From: Flavobacterium inviolabile
Lineage (GTDB): Bacteria > Bacteroidota > Bacteroidia > Flavobacteriales > Flavobacteriaceae
Length of the DNA stretch: 64,000 nt
Assembly (NCBI RefSeq): GCF_013389455.1
Contig: NZ_CP058278.1
Location: 1,240,001 to 1,304,000, forward strand
Reading direction: 5' to 3'
Shown: piece after piece, positions 1-7,733 of the stretch
How the letters are laid out: each line of letters begins with the position of its first letter
Position numbering within the stretch: position 1 is the stretch's first letter
The notes under the pieces: model-generated
What the model was told of the DNA's origin: nothing
Databases searched by the model: none
Seen by the model: only the letters and a program-made list of their open reading frames with translations
Program-made: the position numbers and the translations under genes

Positions 1-5
1 ACGAT

Positions 6-1439
6 ATGAAGAGTACAACATTGCTGTTTTTGGGCTTGTCGATGGTGGCAATTCAAGCGAAAGCACAAACTAAAAAATGGACTTTAGAAGAGTGCGTTAA
101 CCACGCAATGGAGAAGAATATTTCTATCAAACAATCCGTTTTAGATCAACAGGTAGCACATATATCAAGAAAAGATGCTTATGGTAGTTTCCTGCCGACA
201 ATTAACGGTCAGGCTTCCCACTCATGGAACGTTGGTTTGAACCAGAATATTACAACAGGACTTTTGGAAAACCAAACCGTTCAGTTTACTTCTGCAGGGC
301 TTAACGTAGGAATCGATATTTATAAAGGGTTACAACACCAGAACCAACTCCGAAAAGCCAATCTATCCATAATTGCGTCACAGTATCAATTGCAGAAAAT
401 GCAGGAAGACGTGTCGTTAAACATTGTCAATGCCTATTTGCAGATCCTGTTCAATAAAGAAAATCTGAAAGTTCAGAAAGAGCAACTGGCGTACGATACC
501 AAGCAGATGGAAAGAACACAGGAGCTTGTTGATGCCGGAGTGGTGCCAAAAGGTGATCTTCTGGATGTCAAAGCAACGGTAATGGCAGACAATCAGAAAT
601 TGATTGCCAGTGAGAACGCGTTGTTGATCTCCCGCTTAAGTCTGGCGCAATTGCTGCAATTAGACGGTTTCAGGGAATTTGATATCGTGGATAACGAAAC
701 ACCGGTGAAAAACAGCAGTGTGATGATGGAAGAACCGGAAAAGATTGTTGAAAAAGCAAGGGAAACCAGAGCGAATATTAAAATAGCGGAAGCAAACGTA
801 TCGATTGCCGAAAAAGATCTGTCTATCGCAAGAGGAAAATACCATCCTACCTTGCAGGGATTCTATAGTTTCAGTACCCGTGCGGCTTATGCAGACAGAG
901 TAGTGGGCTATCAGCAGGATCCTAACAACCCGACCATAGCAACACAATATTTTACCGAAAACGGATTAAGCGTTTTACAGAATAATTACCGCCCGATTTT
1001 AGGGAGCCCGGCTCCGGTGTTGGATCAGTTTAGCGATAACAAAGGACAAAATTTCGGTTTCTCTTTAAATGTTCCTATCCTGAACGGTTTGTCGGTTCGA
1101 AATAATGTAGAGCGTTCAAAAGTTGCTTTGGAACGTTCCAAAATCAACCTGGAACAACAGGAACTGGATTTGGAAAGAACGGTTTATACGGCTTATACCG
1201 ATACAAAAGGATCGTTAAAATCCTATGAAGCGGCGCTTTCAACCTTAGAAGCAAGACAGGAATCATTCAATTATGCAAAAGAACGTTATGAAGTTGGCTT
1301 AATGAATGTTTTCGATTTTACACAAGCGCAAACCTTATTTGTAAATGCACAGTCGGAAGTATTGAGAACAAAATATGATTATATCTTCAGAACGAAAATA
1401 TTAGAATTCTATTTTGGAATGCCGATCACTCAAAATTAA
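6..1439 (+). CDS. TolC-family outer membrane efflux protein
   Basis: This 477-residue protein is the outer-membrane channel of a tripartite efflux or type I export system. It has an N-terminal signal peptide ending near AKAQ (residues 1-21). Two long alpha-helical, coiled-coil-rich halves follow (about 100-220 and 350-450), as expected for the duplicated OEP fold, and length is normal. An Asn/Gln-rich loop at about 300-340 separates the halves. The gene for the HlyD-like adaptor starts 6 bases downstream, so the two form an operon. The gene starts 5 bases into the window, so earlier operon members may lie outside it. The substrate cannot be read from the sequence. Confidence 0.93.
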   Translation: MKSTTLLFLGLSMVAIQAKAQTKKWTLEECVNHAMEKNISIKQSVLDQQVAHISRKDAYGSFLPTINGQASHSWNVGLNQNITTGLLENQTVQFTSAGLNVGIDIYKGLQHQNQLRKANLSIIASQYQLQKMQEDVSLNIVNAYLQILFNKENLKVQKEQLAYDTKQMERTQELVDAGVVPKGDLLDVKATVMADNQKLIASENALLISRLSLAQLLQLDGFREFDIVDNETPVKNSSVMMEEPEKIVEKARETRANIKIAEANVSIAEKDLSIARGKYHPTLQGFYSFSTRAAYADRVVGYQQDPNNPTIATQYFTENGLSVLQNNYRPILGSPAPVLDQFSDNKGQNFGFSLNVPILNGLSVRNNVERSKVALERSKINLEQQELDLERTVYTAYTDTKGSLKSYEAALSTLEARQESFNYAKERYEVGLMNVFDFTQAQTLFVNAQSEVLRTKYDYIFRTKILEFYFGMPITQN

Positions 1440-1445
1440 AAAATC

Positions 1446-2762
1446 ATGAAAAAGAGTACAAAATTTCTTTTAATAGGAGGTGTCGTAGCTGTTGTTGCCT
1501 TGTTGTTAATACTAAGTAAAAAAGGTGTCATCGGGAATAAAGACAAAGGAACTGAGGTAGAAGTAGCTCAGGCAAATCAGATGACCATTATTGAAACTGT
1601 TTCGGCAACCGGAAAAATACAACCGGAAGTAGAAGTGAAAATTTCATCCGAAGTATCGGGAGAGATTATTGCGCTGTCGGTTAAAGAAGGGCAGACAGTA
1701 AAAAAAGGCGACCTGCTGGTTAAGATCAATCCGGATTTATACGAATCGGGATTAAACAGAACGGTAGCGTCACTGTCTACATCAAAAGCCGGATTAAGCC
1801 AGGCGGAAGCACAGGTTAAGGAAGCGAAAGCCAACTATGAAAGAAATAAAAAATTATTTACCAAAGGCGTAATTTCCAAATCGGAATGGGATAAAATTGT
1901 TTCGGCCTATGAAGTGGCACAAGCGTCCAAGCAATCGGCTTATTACAGCGTTCAAAGTGCTTCGGCTACGGTAACAGAAGCAAGAGATAACCTCAACAGA
2001 ACCACAATTTATGCACCGGTTGACGGAACGATCTCAAGACTGGATGTCGAATTGGGAGAACGTGTTCTGGGAACGCAGCAAATGGCAGGAACAGAGCTTT
2101 TAAGAGTGGCCAACCTGAATAATATGGAAGTTGAAGTGGATGTGAACGAAAACGATATTGTTAAAGTTAATATCGGGGATTCGGCAAAAATTGAAGTGGA
2201 TGCCTACCTGAAAAAAGAATTTAAAGGTATTGTTACCAGTATTTCCAACTCGGCAAGTTCTACACTAACAGCCGATCAGGTAACGAACTTTAAAGTTAAA
2301 GTGAGAATATTAAAAGAATCGTATGAAGATCTGATTGCGGGCAAACCGGCAAATTTCTCACCTTTCCGTCCGGGTATGACTGCAACGGTTGATATTGAAA
2401 CCAAGCGAAAAGAAAATGTTCTGGCAGTTCCGATTAGTGCTGTTGTAATGAAAACGGATACTATTTCCGGTAAAAAAGACGTACTGGAAGAACTGGAAAA
2501 AGAAGAGAAAGAAAAAGTAAAAGGATCAACAGATAAGAAATTCGAATGTGTTTTCGTAAAAATAGGCGACAAAGCCGAATTGCGTAAAATCAAGTCCGGC
2601 ATTCAGGATGATACCAATATTGAAATTGTAAGCGGACTGAAAAAAGGCGATGTTATCATTGTAGGACCCTATACAACGGTTACCAAAGATCTGAATCCGG
2701 GTGATAGAGTGACTGTTAAAAAGGACGAGATTCCGGATAAGAAAAAAGATAAAAAAGTTTAG
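1446..2762 (+). CDS. HlyD/MacA-like periplasmic adaptor subunit
   Basis: This 438-residue membrane-fusion protein links an inner-membrane pump to the TolC-like channel encoded just upstream. A single N-terminal transmembrane anchor (about 7-25) is followed by the first half of a lipoyl domain (about 60-95, with VKEGQTVKKGDLLVKI), a coiled-coil hairpin (about 100-185), the second lipoyl half and a beta-barrel domain (about 215-330). A charged insert rich in Lys and Glu lies near 345-365, and the tail is Lys-rich. MacA-type adaptors usually sit beside an ABC permease/ATPase such as MacB, but the next gene here is tsaB. The pump component must be upstream of the window or elsewhere. Confidence 0.92.
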   Translation: MKKSTKFLLIGGVVAVVALLLILSKKGVIGNKDKGTEVEVAQANQMTIIETVSATGKIQPEVEVKISSEVSGEIIALSVKEGQTVKKGDLLVKINPDLYESGLNRTVASLSTSKAGLSQAEAQVKEAKANYERNKKLFTKGVISKSEWDKIVSAYEVAQASKQSAYYSVQSASATVTEARDNLNRTTIYAPVDGTISRLDVELGERVLGTQQMAGTELLRVANLNNMEVEVDVNENDIVKVNIGDSAKIEVDAYLKKEFKGIVTSISNSASSTLTADQVTNFKVKVRILKESYEDLIAGKPANFSPFRPGMTATVDIETKRKENVLAVPISAVVMKTDTISGKKDVLEELEKEEKEKVKGSTDKKFECVFVKIGDKAELRKIKSGIQDDTNIEIVSGLKKGDVIIVGPYTTVTKDLNPGDRVTVKKDEIPDKKKDKKV

Positions 2763-2775
2763 TTTTTTGATTGCC

Positions 2776-2862
2776 ATCAGGAAGATTCCTGATAACCATT
2801 TTGCCACGAACTGTATAAATGTTTTAGCCATGAAGCTAAAAAGTATACGGTTCGTGGCAAAA
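2776..2862. repeat. Two inverted repeats, one long and nested, between the efflux genes and tsaB
   Basis: ATCAGGAA (2776-2783) and TTCCTGAT (2786-2793) form a perfect 8-bp stem. A second, longer hairpin follows. Its outer arms, 2799-2817 and 2844-2862, match at 18 of 19 positions (TTTTGCCACGAAC pairs with GTTCGTGGCAAAA). An inner stem pairs TTTTAGC (2822-2828) with GCTAAAA (2835-2841). The A-tract after the outer arm would give a U-run only on the minus strand. It could act as a terminator for the efflux operon or be a small palindromic repeat element. Confidence 0.55.
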
Positions 2863-2872
2863 AAATATAAAC

Positions 2873-2880
2873 TATCTTTG
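2873..2880 (+). promoter_or_regulatory. Predicted -7 promoter box of tsaB
   Basis: TATCTTTG matches the Bacteroidota -7 consensus TAnnTTTG and ends 17 bases before the tsaB start codon. This predicts a very short leader. The -33 element is not clear. Confidence 0.5.
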
Positions 2881-2897
2881 CCAATAATTTTATCAGA

Positions 2898-3572
2898 ATG
2901 ACTTATATTTTAAATATTGAAACTGCCACAAAAAATTGTTCGATCACAATTGCAAAAAACGGAGAAACACTTGTTTCTATGGAAATTGCAGAAGAAGGCT
3001 ATTCGCACGCAGAAAAACTTCATGTTTTCATTCAGGATGCTTTGGCAGAAGCCGGGCTTGGCTTTCAGGATTTAAATGCGGTAGCGGTAAGTCAGGGGCC
3101 GGGTTCATATACCGGGCTGCGCATTGGTGTTTCGGCTGCAAAAGGACTGTGTTATTCTTTGGGCATTCCACTGATAGCGGTGGATACTTTAGAAACGCTG
3201 GCAAGACAGCTCCGGATCGAAAACGGTGTGATTATCCCGATGATTGATGCCCGCCGTATGGAAGTATTTACAGCTGTTTTTGATAAATCGTTTGCCTGCT
3301 TACGAACTACTAAAGCGGAGATCATTACCGAAACGATCTATGAGGACATTAGGGAAACCATACATCTGGTTGGTGACGGTGCTGCAAAATGCAAGGAACT
3401 CCTAAACACGCCAGATTTTATATATCACGATGCAGTTATTTATCCTTCTGCTAAAGAAATGAGCAAAGTGTCTTTTGAGAAGTATAAAAAAAGCGACACT
3501 GTTGATGTCGCTTATTTTGAGCCTTTTTATCTAAAGGATTTTGTGATGACTACCAAGGCTGTTAAGCCGTAA
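2898..3572 (+). CDS. tsaB: tRNA threonylcarbamoyladenosine biosynthesis protein TsaB
   Basis: TsaB is the ASKHA-fold partner of TsaD in making the N6-threonylcarbamoyladenosine modification (t6A37) of ANN-decoding tRNAs in the cytoplasm. The 224-residue protein has the family N-terminus (ILNIETATKNCSI, residues 4-16), the conserved SQGPGSYTGLRIG segment (about 66-78) and the MIDARRMEVFTA strand (about 115-126). Length is typical. It has its own predicted promoter. Its 3' end overlaps the convergent MscS gene by 11 bases and contains that gene's apparent terminator. Confidence 0.95.
   Translation: MTYILNIETATKNCSITIAKNGETLVSMEIAEEGYSHAEKLHVFIQDALAEAGLGFQDLNAVAVSQGPGSYTGLRIGVSAAKGLCYSLGIPLIAVDTLETLARQLRIENGVIIPMIDARRMEVFTAVFDKSFACLRTTKAEIITETIYEDIRETIHLVGDGAAKCKELLNTPDFIYHDAVIYPSAKEMSKVSFEKYKKSDTVDVAYFEPFYLKDFVMTTKAVKP
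3486..3513 (-). terminator. Terminator of the MscS gene, inside tsaB coding sequence
   Basis: Read on the minus strand, AAGCGACA (3506-3513), a 7-base loop and TGTCGCTT (3491-3498) form an 8-bp stem followed by a T-run (3486-3490 plus stem Ts). This is a rho-independent terminator shape about 50 bases past the MscS stop codon. It is wholly inside the tsaB reading frame. Confidence 0.6.
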
Positions 3573-4332
3573 CGGTAACGAGTTTGCTGCTTTGTTCTAA
3601 AAGCTGGGAACTAACGGCTCCGAAATCCTGATTTTTTGTCCAGGCACGAATAGCAAAGTTTACATTTTTTTCACCCAACGTTTCAATAACTACTTCCGGA
3701 GCAGGCGTTTTTAATACATCAGGATGATTGTTGATCAATTCTTCCAGTTGTGTTTTGATGGCCCGTATGTCTGAAGTATAAGCCGTTGGAACCACTAAAT
3801 TGGTTCTTCGGGTTGGTTTCTGCGAAAAGTTCTTGATTTTTCCATTCGATAAAATACCGTTCGGAATATAGATGATCTGATTTTGGGAAGTCAGTATTTT
3901 AGTCGAAAAAATCTGTATTGCGAGTACTTTTCCATTTTCTGCCTGAGCTTCAATCGTATCGCCCACTTTAAACGGCTTGAAAAGAATGATCAGGACACCA
4001 CCGGAAAAATTGGATAAGGAACCCTGTAGCGATAAACCAACAGCCAAACCAATTGCTCCTAAAATAGCAACAAAAGAAGAGGTTTCGATTCCTAATTTTG
4101 AGATGACCGAAACAAAAAGCAGTATGCGCAATGCCCAGATCAAAAAGTCTAATAAGAACTTGATCAGCGTAGGCTCTAGCTCTCTTTTGGTCATGACCGT
4201 TTCGGCAATTTTCCGGATAAACTTAATTCCCCAGATACCGACAACCAGAATGATGACGGCGGAAATTACTTTTGGGGAATAGTCAAGGAGTACGTTGAGA
4301 TAGTGAATGAAAAAGTTATTCATTTTTTCCAT
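3562..4332 (-). CDS. Small-conductance mechanosensitive channel (MscS family)
   Basis: This 256-residue inner-membrane protein would release solutes on hypo-osmotic shock. Hydrophobic helices lie at about 17-37, 60-80 and 85-115. The third carries the Gly/Ala-rich pore helix and leads into the beta-domain (FKVGDTIEAQ, about 120-130), as in MscS. The C-terminal alpha/beta domain (about 185-250) is complete, and length is near that of E. coli MscS (286). ATG codons at residues 1 and 4 are both possible starts. The YyaL-like gene ends 12 bases upstream on the same strand. Confidence 0.93.
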   Translation of the reverse strand: MEKMNNFFIHYLNVLLDYSPKVISAVIILVVGIWGIKFIRKIAETVMTKRELEPTLIKFLLDFLIWALRILLFVSVISKLGIETSSFVAILGAIGLAVGLSLQGSLSNFSGGVLIILFKPFKVGDTIEAQAENGKVLAIQIFSTKILTSQNQIIYIPNGILSNGKIKNFSQKPTRRTNLVVPTAYTSDIRAIKTQLEELINNHPDVLKTPAPEVVIETLGEKNVNFAIRAWTKNQDFGAVSSQLLEQSSKLVTVTA

Positions 4333-4344
4333 AGGGGGGCATAT

Positions 4345-6369
4345 TTATTTAATTCTTAATTCGTTTAAAGTTGTTTCAACAGCGGTGGCAGGCAGTTTAC
4401 AATTCCTGTTTTCACAAATATAAAACAGTAATTTTTTTTCGTCAAACCGATTCTGAAGAAAAGGTATTGCCGACGGTTGTCTGGAACCGGCAATAATAAC
4501 ATGCGGCAGGTATTCGGAGTGAACAGTTGCTAAAGCTTCCAGAGCATCAGGTCCGCAAACGGCCAGTTCTTTAGTGTCTTTTGATAGGTTCATCCACAGG
4601 TTCATCCAGTTCGAATAGGCCGAAGCATAATCAATATTCGGGATAAGGTGGTTGAGCATCTGCAGGGCAGTTTTTTCATAATATTCGTTATGAAACAGCG
4701 TGCTGAGGATGTAAAGATTATTAGCCATAACCGAATTGGAGGCAGGAATTACATTGTCTTCAATTTCATAATGAGCAGCAATTAACGCCGTGGTGTTTTT
4801 TGCTTTGAATAAAAAGAATTGCTGTTCTTCATTGTAGAAATGATCCAAACAATAATCGGTTAATTGTTTTGCATGCAGCAAATAAGTTTCTTCAAGGGTA
4901 GCCTGGTATAAAGCAATAAAAGCTTCTATTGTAAAGGCGTAATCTTCGAGAAATCCCACGATGGTACTTTTGCCGTTTTTGTAGGTGTGCCACAAATGGC
5001 CTTCTTCCGACCACATTTTGCCGGTAATAAAGGCGGCGTTTTTTTTGGCAATGGCAATATAGTGCGGATCGCCCAAAGCATTGTAAGCATCCACATATCC
5101 TTTTAGCATAATGGCATTCCACGAAGTCAGTGATTTGTCGTCCAGACGTGGTTTGGGACGTTTCTCCCTTTCGCTGAACAATAGCGATTCCCATGCTTTC
5201 TTTTTAGCCAGCAAGGCAGCTTCAGACAGGTTGAACTGCTCCGCAACTTCCTGAACAGACCGGTTCTGGATCAGCACATAATGATCGTGTTCCCAAAAAC
5301 CGAATTCATTAACATTGAAAAGGGCTGCAAAAAGATCGAAATCTGCTGTTAATAAAGTTTGCAGCTGCTCTTTTGTCCAGACATAATAAGCGCCTTCTTC
5401 CAAAACGGCAATTTCATTTAAGCTGTCGGCATCCAGGGCAGCATAGAAGCCAAAATCAGGATTGCACAATTCCCTTTCCACAAAGGAAAGTGTTTTTTCA
5501 AGGACTTCTTTATATAAAGGATTTTTGGTTCGCTTGTAGGCTTCGGCATAAAGGCTTACCAGCTGACCGTTGTCGTAAAGCATTTTTTCGAAATGGGGAA
5601 CATGCCAGCGCATATCGACCGAATAACGGGAAAATCCACCGCCTAACACGTCAAAAAGCCCGCCATGTGCCATTTTGGTCAGGGTCAGGTCTACAAAGTC
5701 CAGTAAGTCTGCCGAAGCAGTCTGGTAGCCATAACGCTGAAGAAACAGGTAATTGTTGGGCATCATAAATTTAGGTGCCCGGGCATAACCGCCATAATCC
5801 CAGTCGAAACTTTTGGACCACTTTTCGACCAGTGGTTTGATATGCTGCGGATTTTGAGCATCGCTATCGGCATTGGCATGGTTTACAAGACCTAAAAAGG
5901 AGAGGCCTTCATGCAGTTTTTCGGCATATTCAATTACTTTATCCGGATTGGTGCGGTATAAATTATCGAGCTGGCTCAAAATGTCCATCCAATTATCTTT
6001 CTTGAAATAGGTGCCGCCCCAAACGGGTCTTCCGTCCGGCAGGCAAACCACATTTAATGGCCAGCCGCCCTGTCCGGTCATAAGCTGTACCGCTTTCATA
6101 TAAATAGCATCCACATCGGGACGCTCTTCACGGTCTACTTTTATAGCAACAAATCCGGAGTTCATTACGGAAGCAACCTCACTGTTTTCGAAACTTTCGT
6201 GTTCCATAACATGACACCAGTGACAGGCGGAATAACCAATACTGATGATGATAAGCTTATTTGCTTCTCTGGCAGCCGAAAGGGAAGTATCGTTCCAAGC
6301 TTTCCAGTGAATCGGGTTGTTGGCGTGTTGCAGTAAATAGGGGCTGGATTCGTATTGTAGTTCGTTCAT
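4345..6369 (-). CDS. Thioredoxin-domain / DUF255 protein, YyaL (SPATA20) family
   Basis: This is a 674-residue cytoplasmic protein with an N-terminal thioredoxin-like domain (about 1-160) and a long all-helical (alpha/alpha)6 barrel resembling glycosidases and epimerases. The family start NELQYESSPYLLQHANNPIH and the redox motif CHWC within SACHWCHVMEHESF are present. I chose the ATG at 6369 rather than one at 6393. The latter lies in the stem of the upstream dodecin terminator and adds residues absent from the family start. The biochemical role of the family is poorly defined; a redox or sugar-related role is inferred only. Confidence 0.92.
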   Translation of the reverse strand: MNELQYESSPYLLQHANNPIHWKAWNDTSLSAAREANKLIIISIGYSACHWCHVMEHESFENSEVASVMNSGFVAIKVDREERPDVDAIYMKAVQLMTGQGGWPLNVVCLPDGRPVWGGTYFKKDNWMDILSQLDNLYRTNPDKVIEYAEKLHEGLSFLGLVNHANADSDAQNPQHIKPLVEKWSKSFDWDYGGYARAPKFMMPNNYLFLQRYGYQTASADLLDFVDLTLTKMAHGGLFDVLGGGFSRYSVDMRWHVPHFEKMLYDNGQLVSLYAEAYKRTKNPLYKEVLEKTLSFVERELCNPDFGFYAALDADSLNEIAVLEEGAYYVWTKEQLQTLLTADFDLFAALFNVNEFGFWEHDHYVLIQNRSVQEVAEQFNLSEAALLAKKKAWESLLFSEREKRPKPRLDDKSLTSWNAIMLKGYVDAYNALGDPHYIAIAKKNAAFITGKMWSEEGHLWHTYKNGKSTIVGFLEDYAFTIEAFIALYQATLEETYLLHAKQLTDYCLDHFYNEEQQFFLFKAKNTTALIAAHYEIEDNVIPASNSVMANNLYILSTLFHNEYYEKTALQMLNHLIPNIDYASAYSNWMNLWMNLSKDTKELAVCGPDALEALATVHSEYLPHVIIAGSRQPSAIPFLQNRFDEKKLLFYICENRNCKLPATAVETTLNELRIK

Positions 6370-6375
6370 AATTTT

Positions 6376-6403
6376 AAAAAAAGGCGTTCTCAAAGGAACG
6401 CCT
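6376..6403 (-). terminator. Terminator downstream of the dodecin gene
   Basis: On the minus strand AGGCGTTC (6396-6403), loop CTTTGA and GAACGCCT (6382-6389) are followed by a T-run (6376-6381). It sits between the dodecin stop and the start of the YyaL-like gene. Confidence 0.75.
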
Positions 6404-6410
6404 GTATAAA

Positions 6411-6611
6411 CTATTTTATTTCAAAAGTGAGTTTTAAATTTACTCTGAATTCGGTGACCTGATCGTCGTTAACCACTGCGCTGTGTTCCTGAACGTAAAC
6501 GGAGCGTATGTGTTTCAATGTTTTGGAAGCTTCTGCTACGGCTTTTCTTGTAGCGTCTTCCCAACTTACTTCTGAACTGGAGAGCAGTTCGATAACTTTT
6601 AATACTCCCAT
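6411..6611 (-). CDS. Dodecin family protein
   Basis: At 66 residues this has the normal length of a dodecin, a dodecameric flavin-binding storage and buffering protein. It shows the beta-alpha-beta-beta pattern, with VLKVIELLSSSEVSWEDATR at the N-terminus and a final strand EFRVNLKLTFEIK. The usual flavin-stacking Trp is present in SWEDA. A strong terminator follows, so it appears to be its own transcription unit or the end of one. Confidence 0.9.
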   Translation of the reverse strand: MGVLKVIELLSSSEVSWEDATRKAVAEASKTLKHIRSVYVQEHSAVVNDDQVTEFRVNLKLTFEIK

Positions 6612-6687
6612 AATTTGCTAGTTTTTAAGGTTATAGCTAATAAAGGTACAGTATTAAAGAATGAAAAACAACGATTTCGGCAGAATG

Positions 6688-7587
6688 TTAACCGTTTACC
6701 GCTTCAACTTTGATATCGTGATCGTGTAACATTTCTTTAAGCATGTTCTCGATACCGTTTTTCAACGTAAAGGTCGAAGACGGGCATCCGCTGCAGGCAC
6801 CCTGTAAAATTACTTTTACACGTTTGTCTGTTTCGTCATAGGATTCGAAAATAATATTTCCGCCATCGGAGGCTACAGCCGGTTTTACATATTCGTCAAG
6901 AATGTTGATAATCTGCTGCGAAGTTACATCCAGGTTGTTGAAATACTCTTCTTGCTGTTTCTCGTGATTAGCTGTTTTAACGATCTGACTTTCGTCGATG
7001 ATTGTTTTGCCTTCTTCAATGTAATTCTTAATGAAGGTACGTACTTCCTGAGTGATTTCCTGCCATTCGTTAATTTCATATTTAGTGATGGAGATATAAT
7101 TCTCATCAAGGAATACCTCTTTTACAAAAGGAAGTTTGAACAATTCTTTGGCAAGGGGAGAAGCCGCCGTTTCGTCAATATTTTTAAACTCCACACTTGT
7201 TTTGGTCAGTAATTTGCTGGCAACAAATTTTAAAACCGACGGGTTTGGAGTGGTTTCCGCATAAACGGTTACCGGAATTTTTTTGTTTTTATTTTCATCA
7301 ATGTTGATGATCTTGCCGCCTTTGTCAACAAAGGTTTCGATCTGTTCGGCAAGCAATTCTTTTACCTCATGCCATTCCACAATAGAATATTTTTCAATTG
7401 CGATAAAATTTCCTGAGATATATACCGTTTTTACAAAAGGAAGATAGAATAATTGTTTGGCCAAAGGGGATGCTGCCGTTTCGTCAATATTCTTAAATTC
7501 AAAACTTTCGCTCTTTGTGATGAAATCCGGAAATTCAAATTTTACAATGGCCGGGTTTTGCGTATCTCGTATTGTTACTTTTAACAT
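6688..7587 (-). CDS. NifU-family Fe-S cluster scaffold with two Nfu N-terminal domains
   Basis: This 299-residue protein should carry and transfer Fe-S clusters in the cytoplasm. Two tandem Nfu_N domains are visible (about 1-85 and 95-190). Each holds a near-identical stretch containing FKNIDETAASPLAK, so the domain was internally duplicated. The C-terminal NifU-like domain (about 215-299) holds the cluster ligands in GACSGCPSS. I chose the ATG at 7587; the one at 7608 lies inside the predicted -7 box and would leave no leader. Confidence 0.93.
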   Translation of the reverse strand: MLKVTIRDTQNPAIVKFEFPDFITKSESFEFKNIDETAASPLAKQLFYLPFVKTVYISGNFIAIEKYSIVEWHEVKELLAEQIETFVDKGGKIINIDENKNKKIPVTVYAETTPNPSVLKFVASKLLTKTSVEFKNIDETAASPLAKELFKLPFVKEVFLDENYISITKYEINEWQEITQEVRTFIKNYIEEGKTIIDESQIVKTANHEKQQEEYFNNLDVTSQQIINILDEYVKPAVASDGGNIIFESYDETDKRVKVILQGACSGCPSSTFTLKNGIENMLKEMLHDHDIKVEAVNG

Positions 7588-7605
7588 TTTTTTTGTGATT
7601 TTTTG

Positions 7606-7613
7606 CAAATTTA
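7606..7613 (-). promoter_or_regulatory. Predicted -7 promoter box of the NifU-family gene
   Basis: TAAATTTG on the minus strand matches TAnnTTTG and lies 18 bases before the chosen ATG. No good -33 element was seen. Confidence 0.5.
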
Positions 7614-7637
7614 ACGAACATATATCGTTTGAATAAG

Positions 7638-7694
7638 TATATTTGGAAATTTTAAAGGAAAAATTAACATTAAGGCGTTGTTTTAACGTTAAAA
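7638..7694 (+). promoter_or_regulatory. Candidate promoter and leader palindrome of the giant adhesin gene
   Basis: TATATTTG (7638-7645) fits the -7 consensus and would give a leader of about 80 bases. A perfect 14-bp palindrome, TTTTAACGTTAAAA (7681-7694), lies in that leader and may be an operator or a weak hairpin. Neither has experimental support. Confidence 0.35.
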
Positions 7695-7733
7695 TAAGGA
7701 TAAGGATTAATCATTTATAACCAGTTATAGCCA

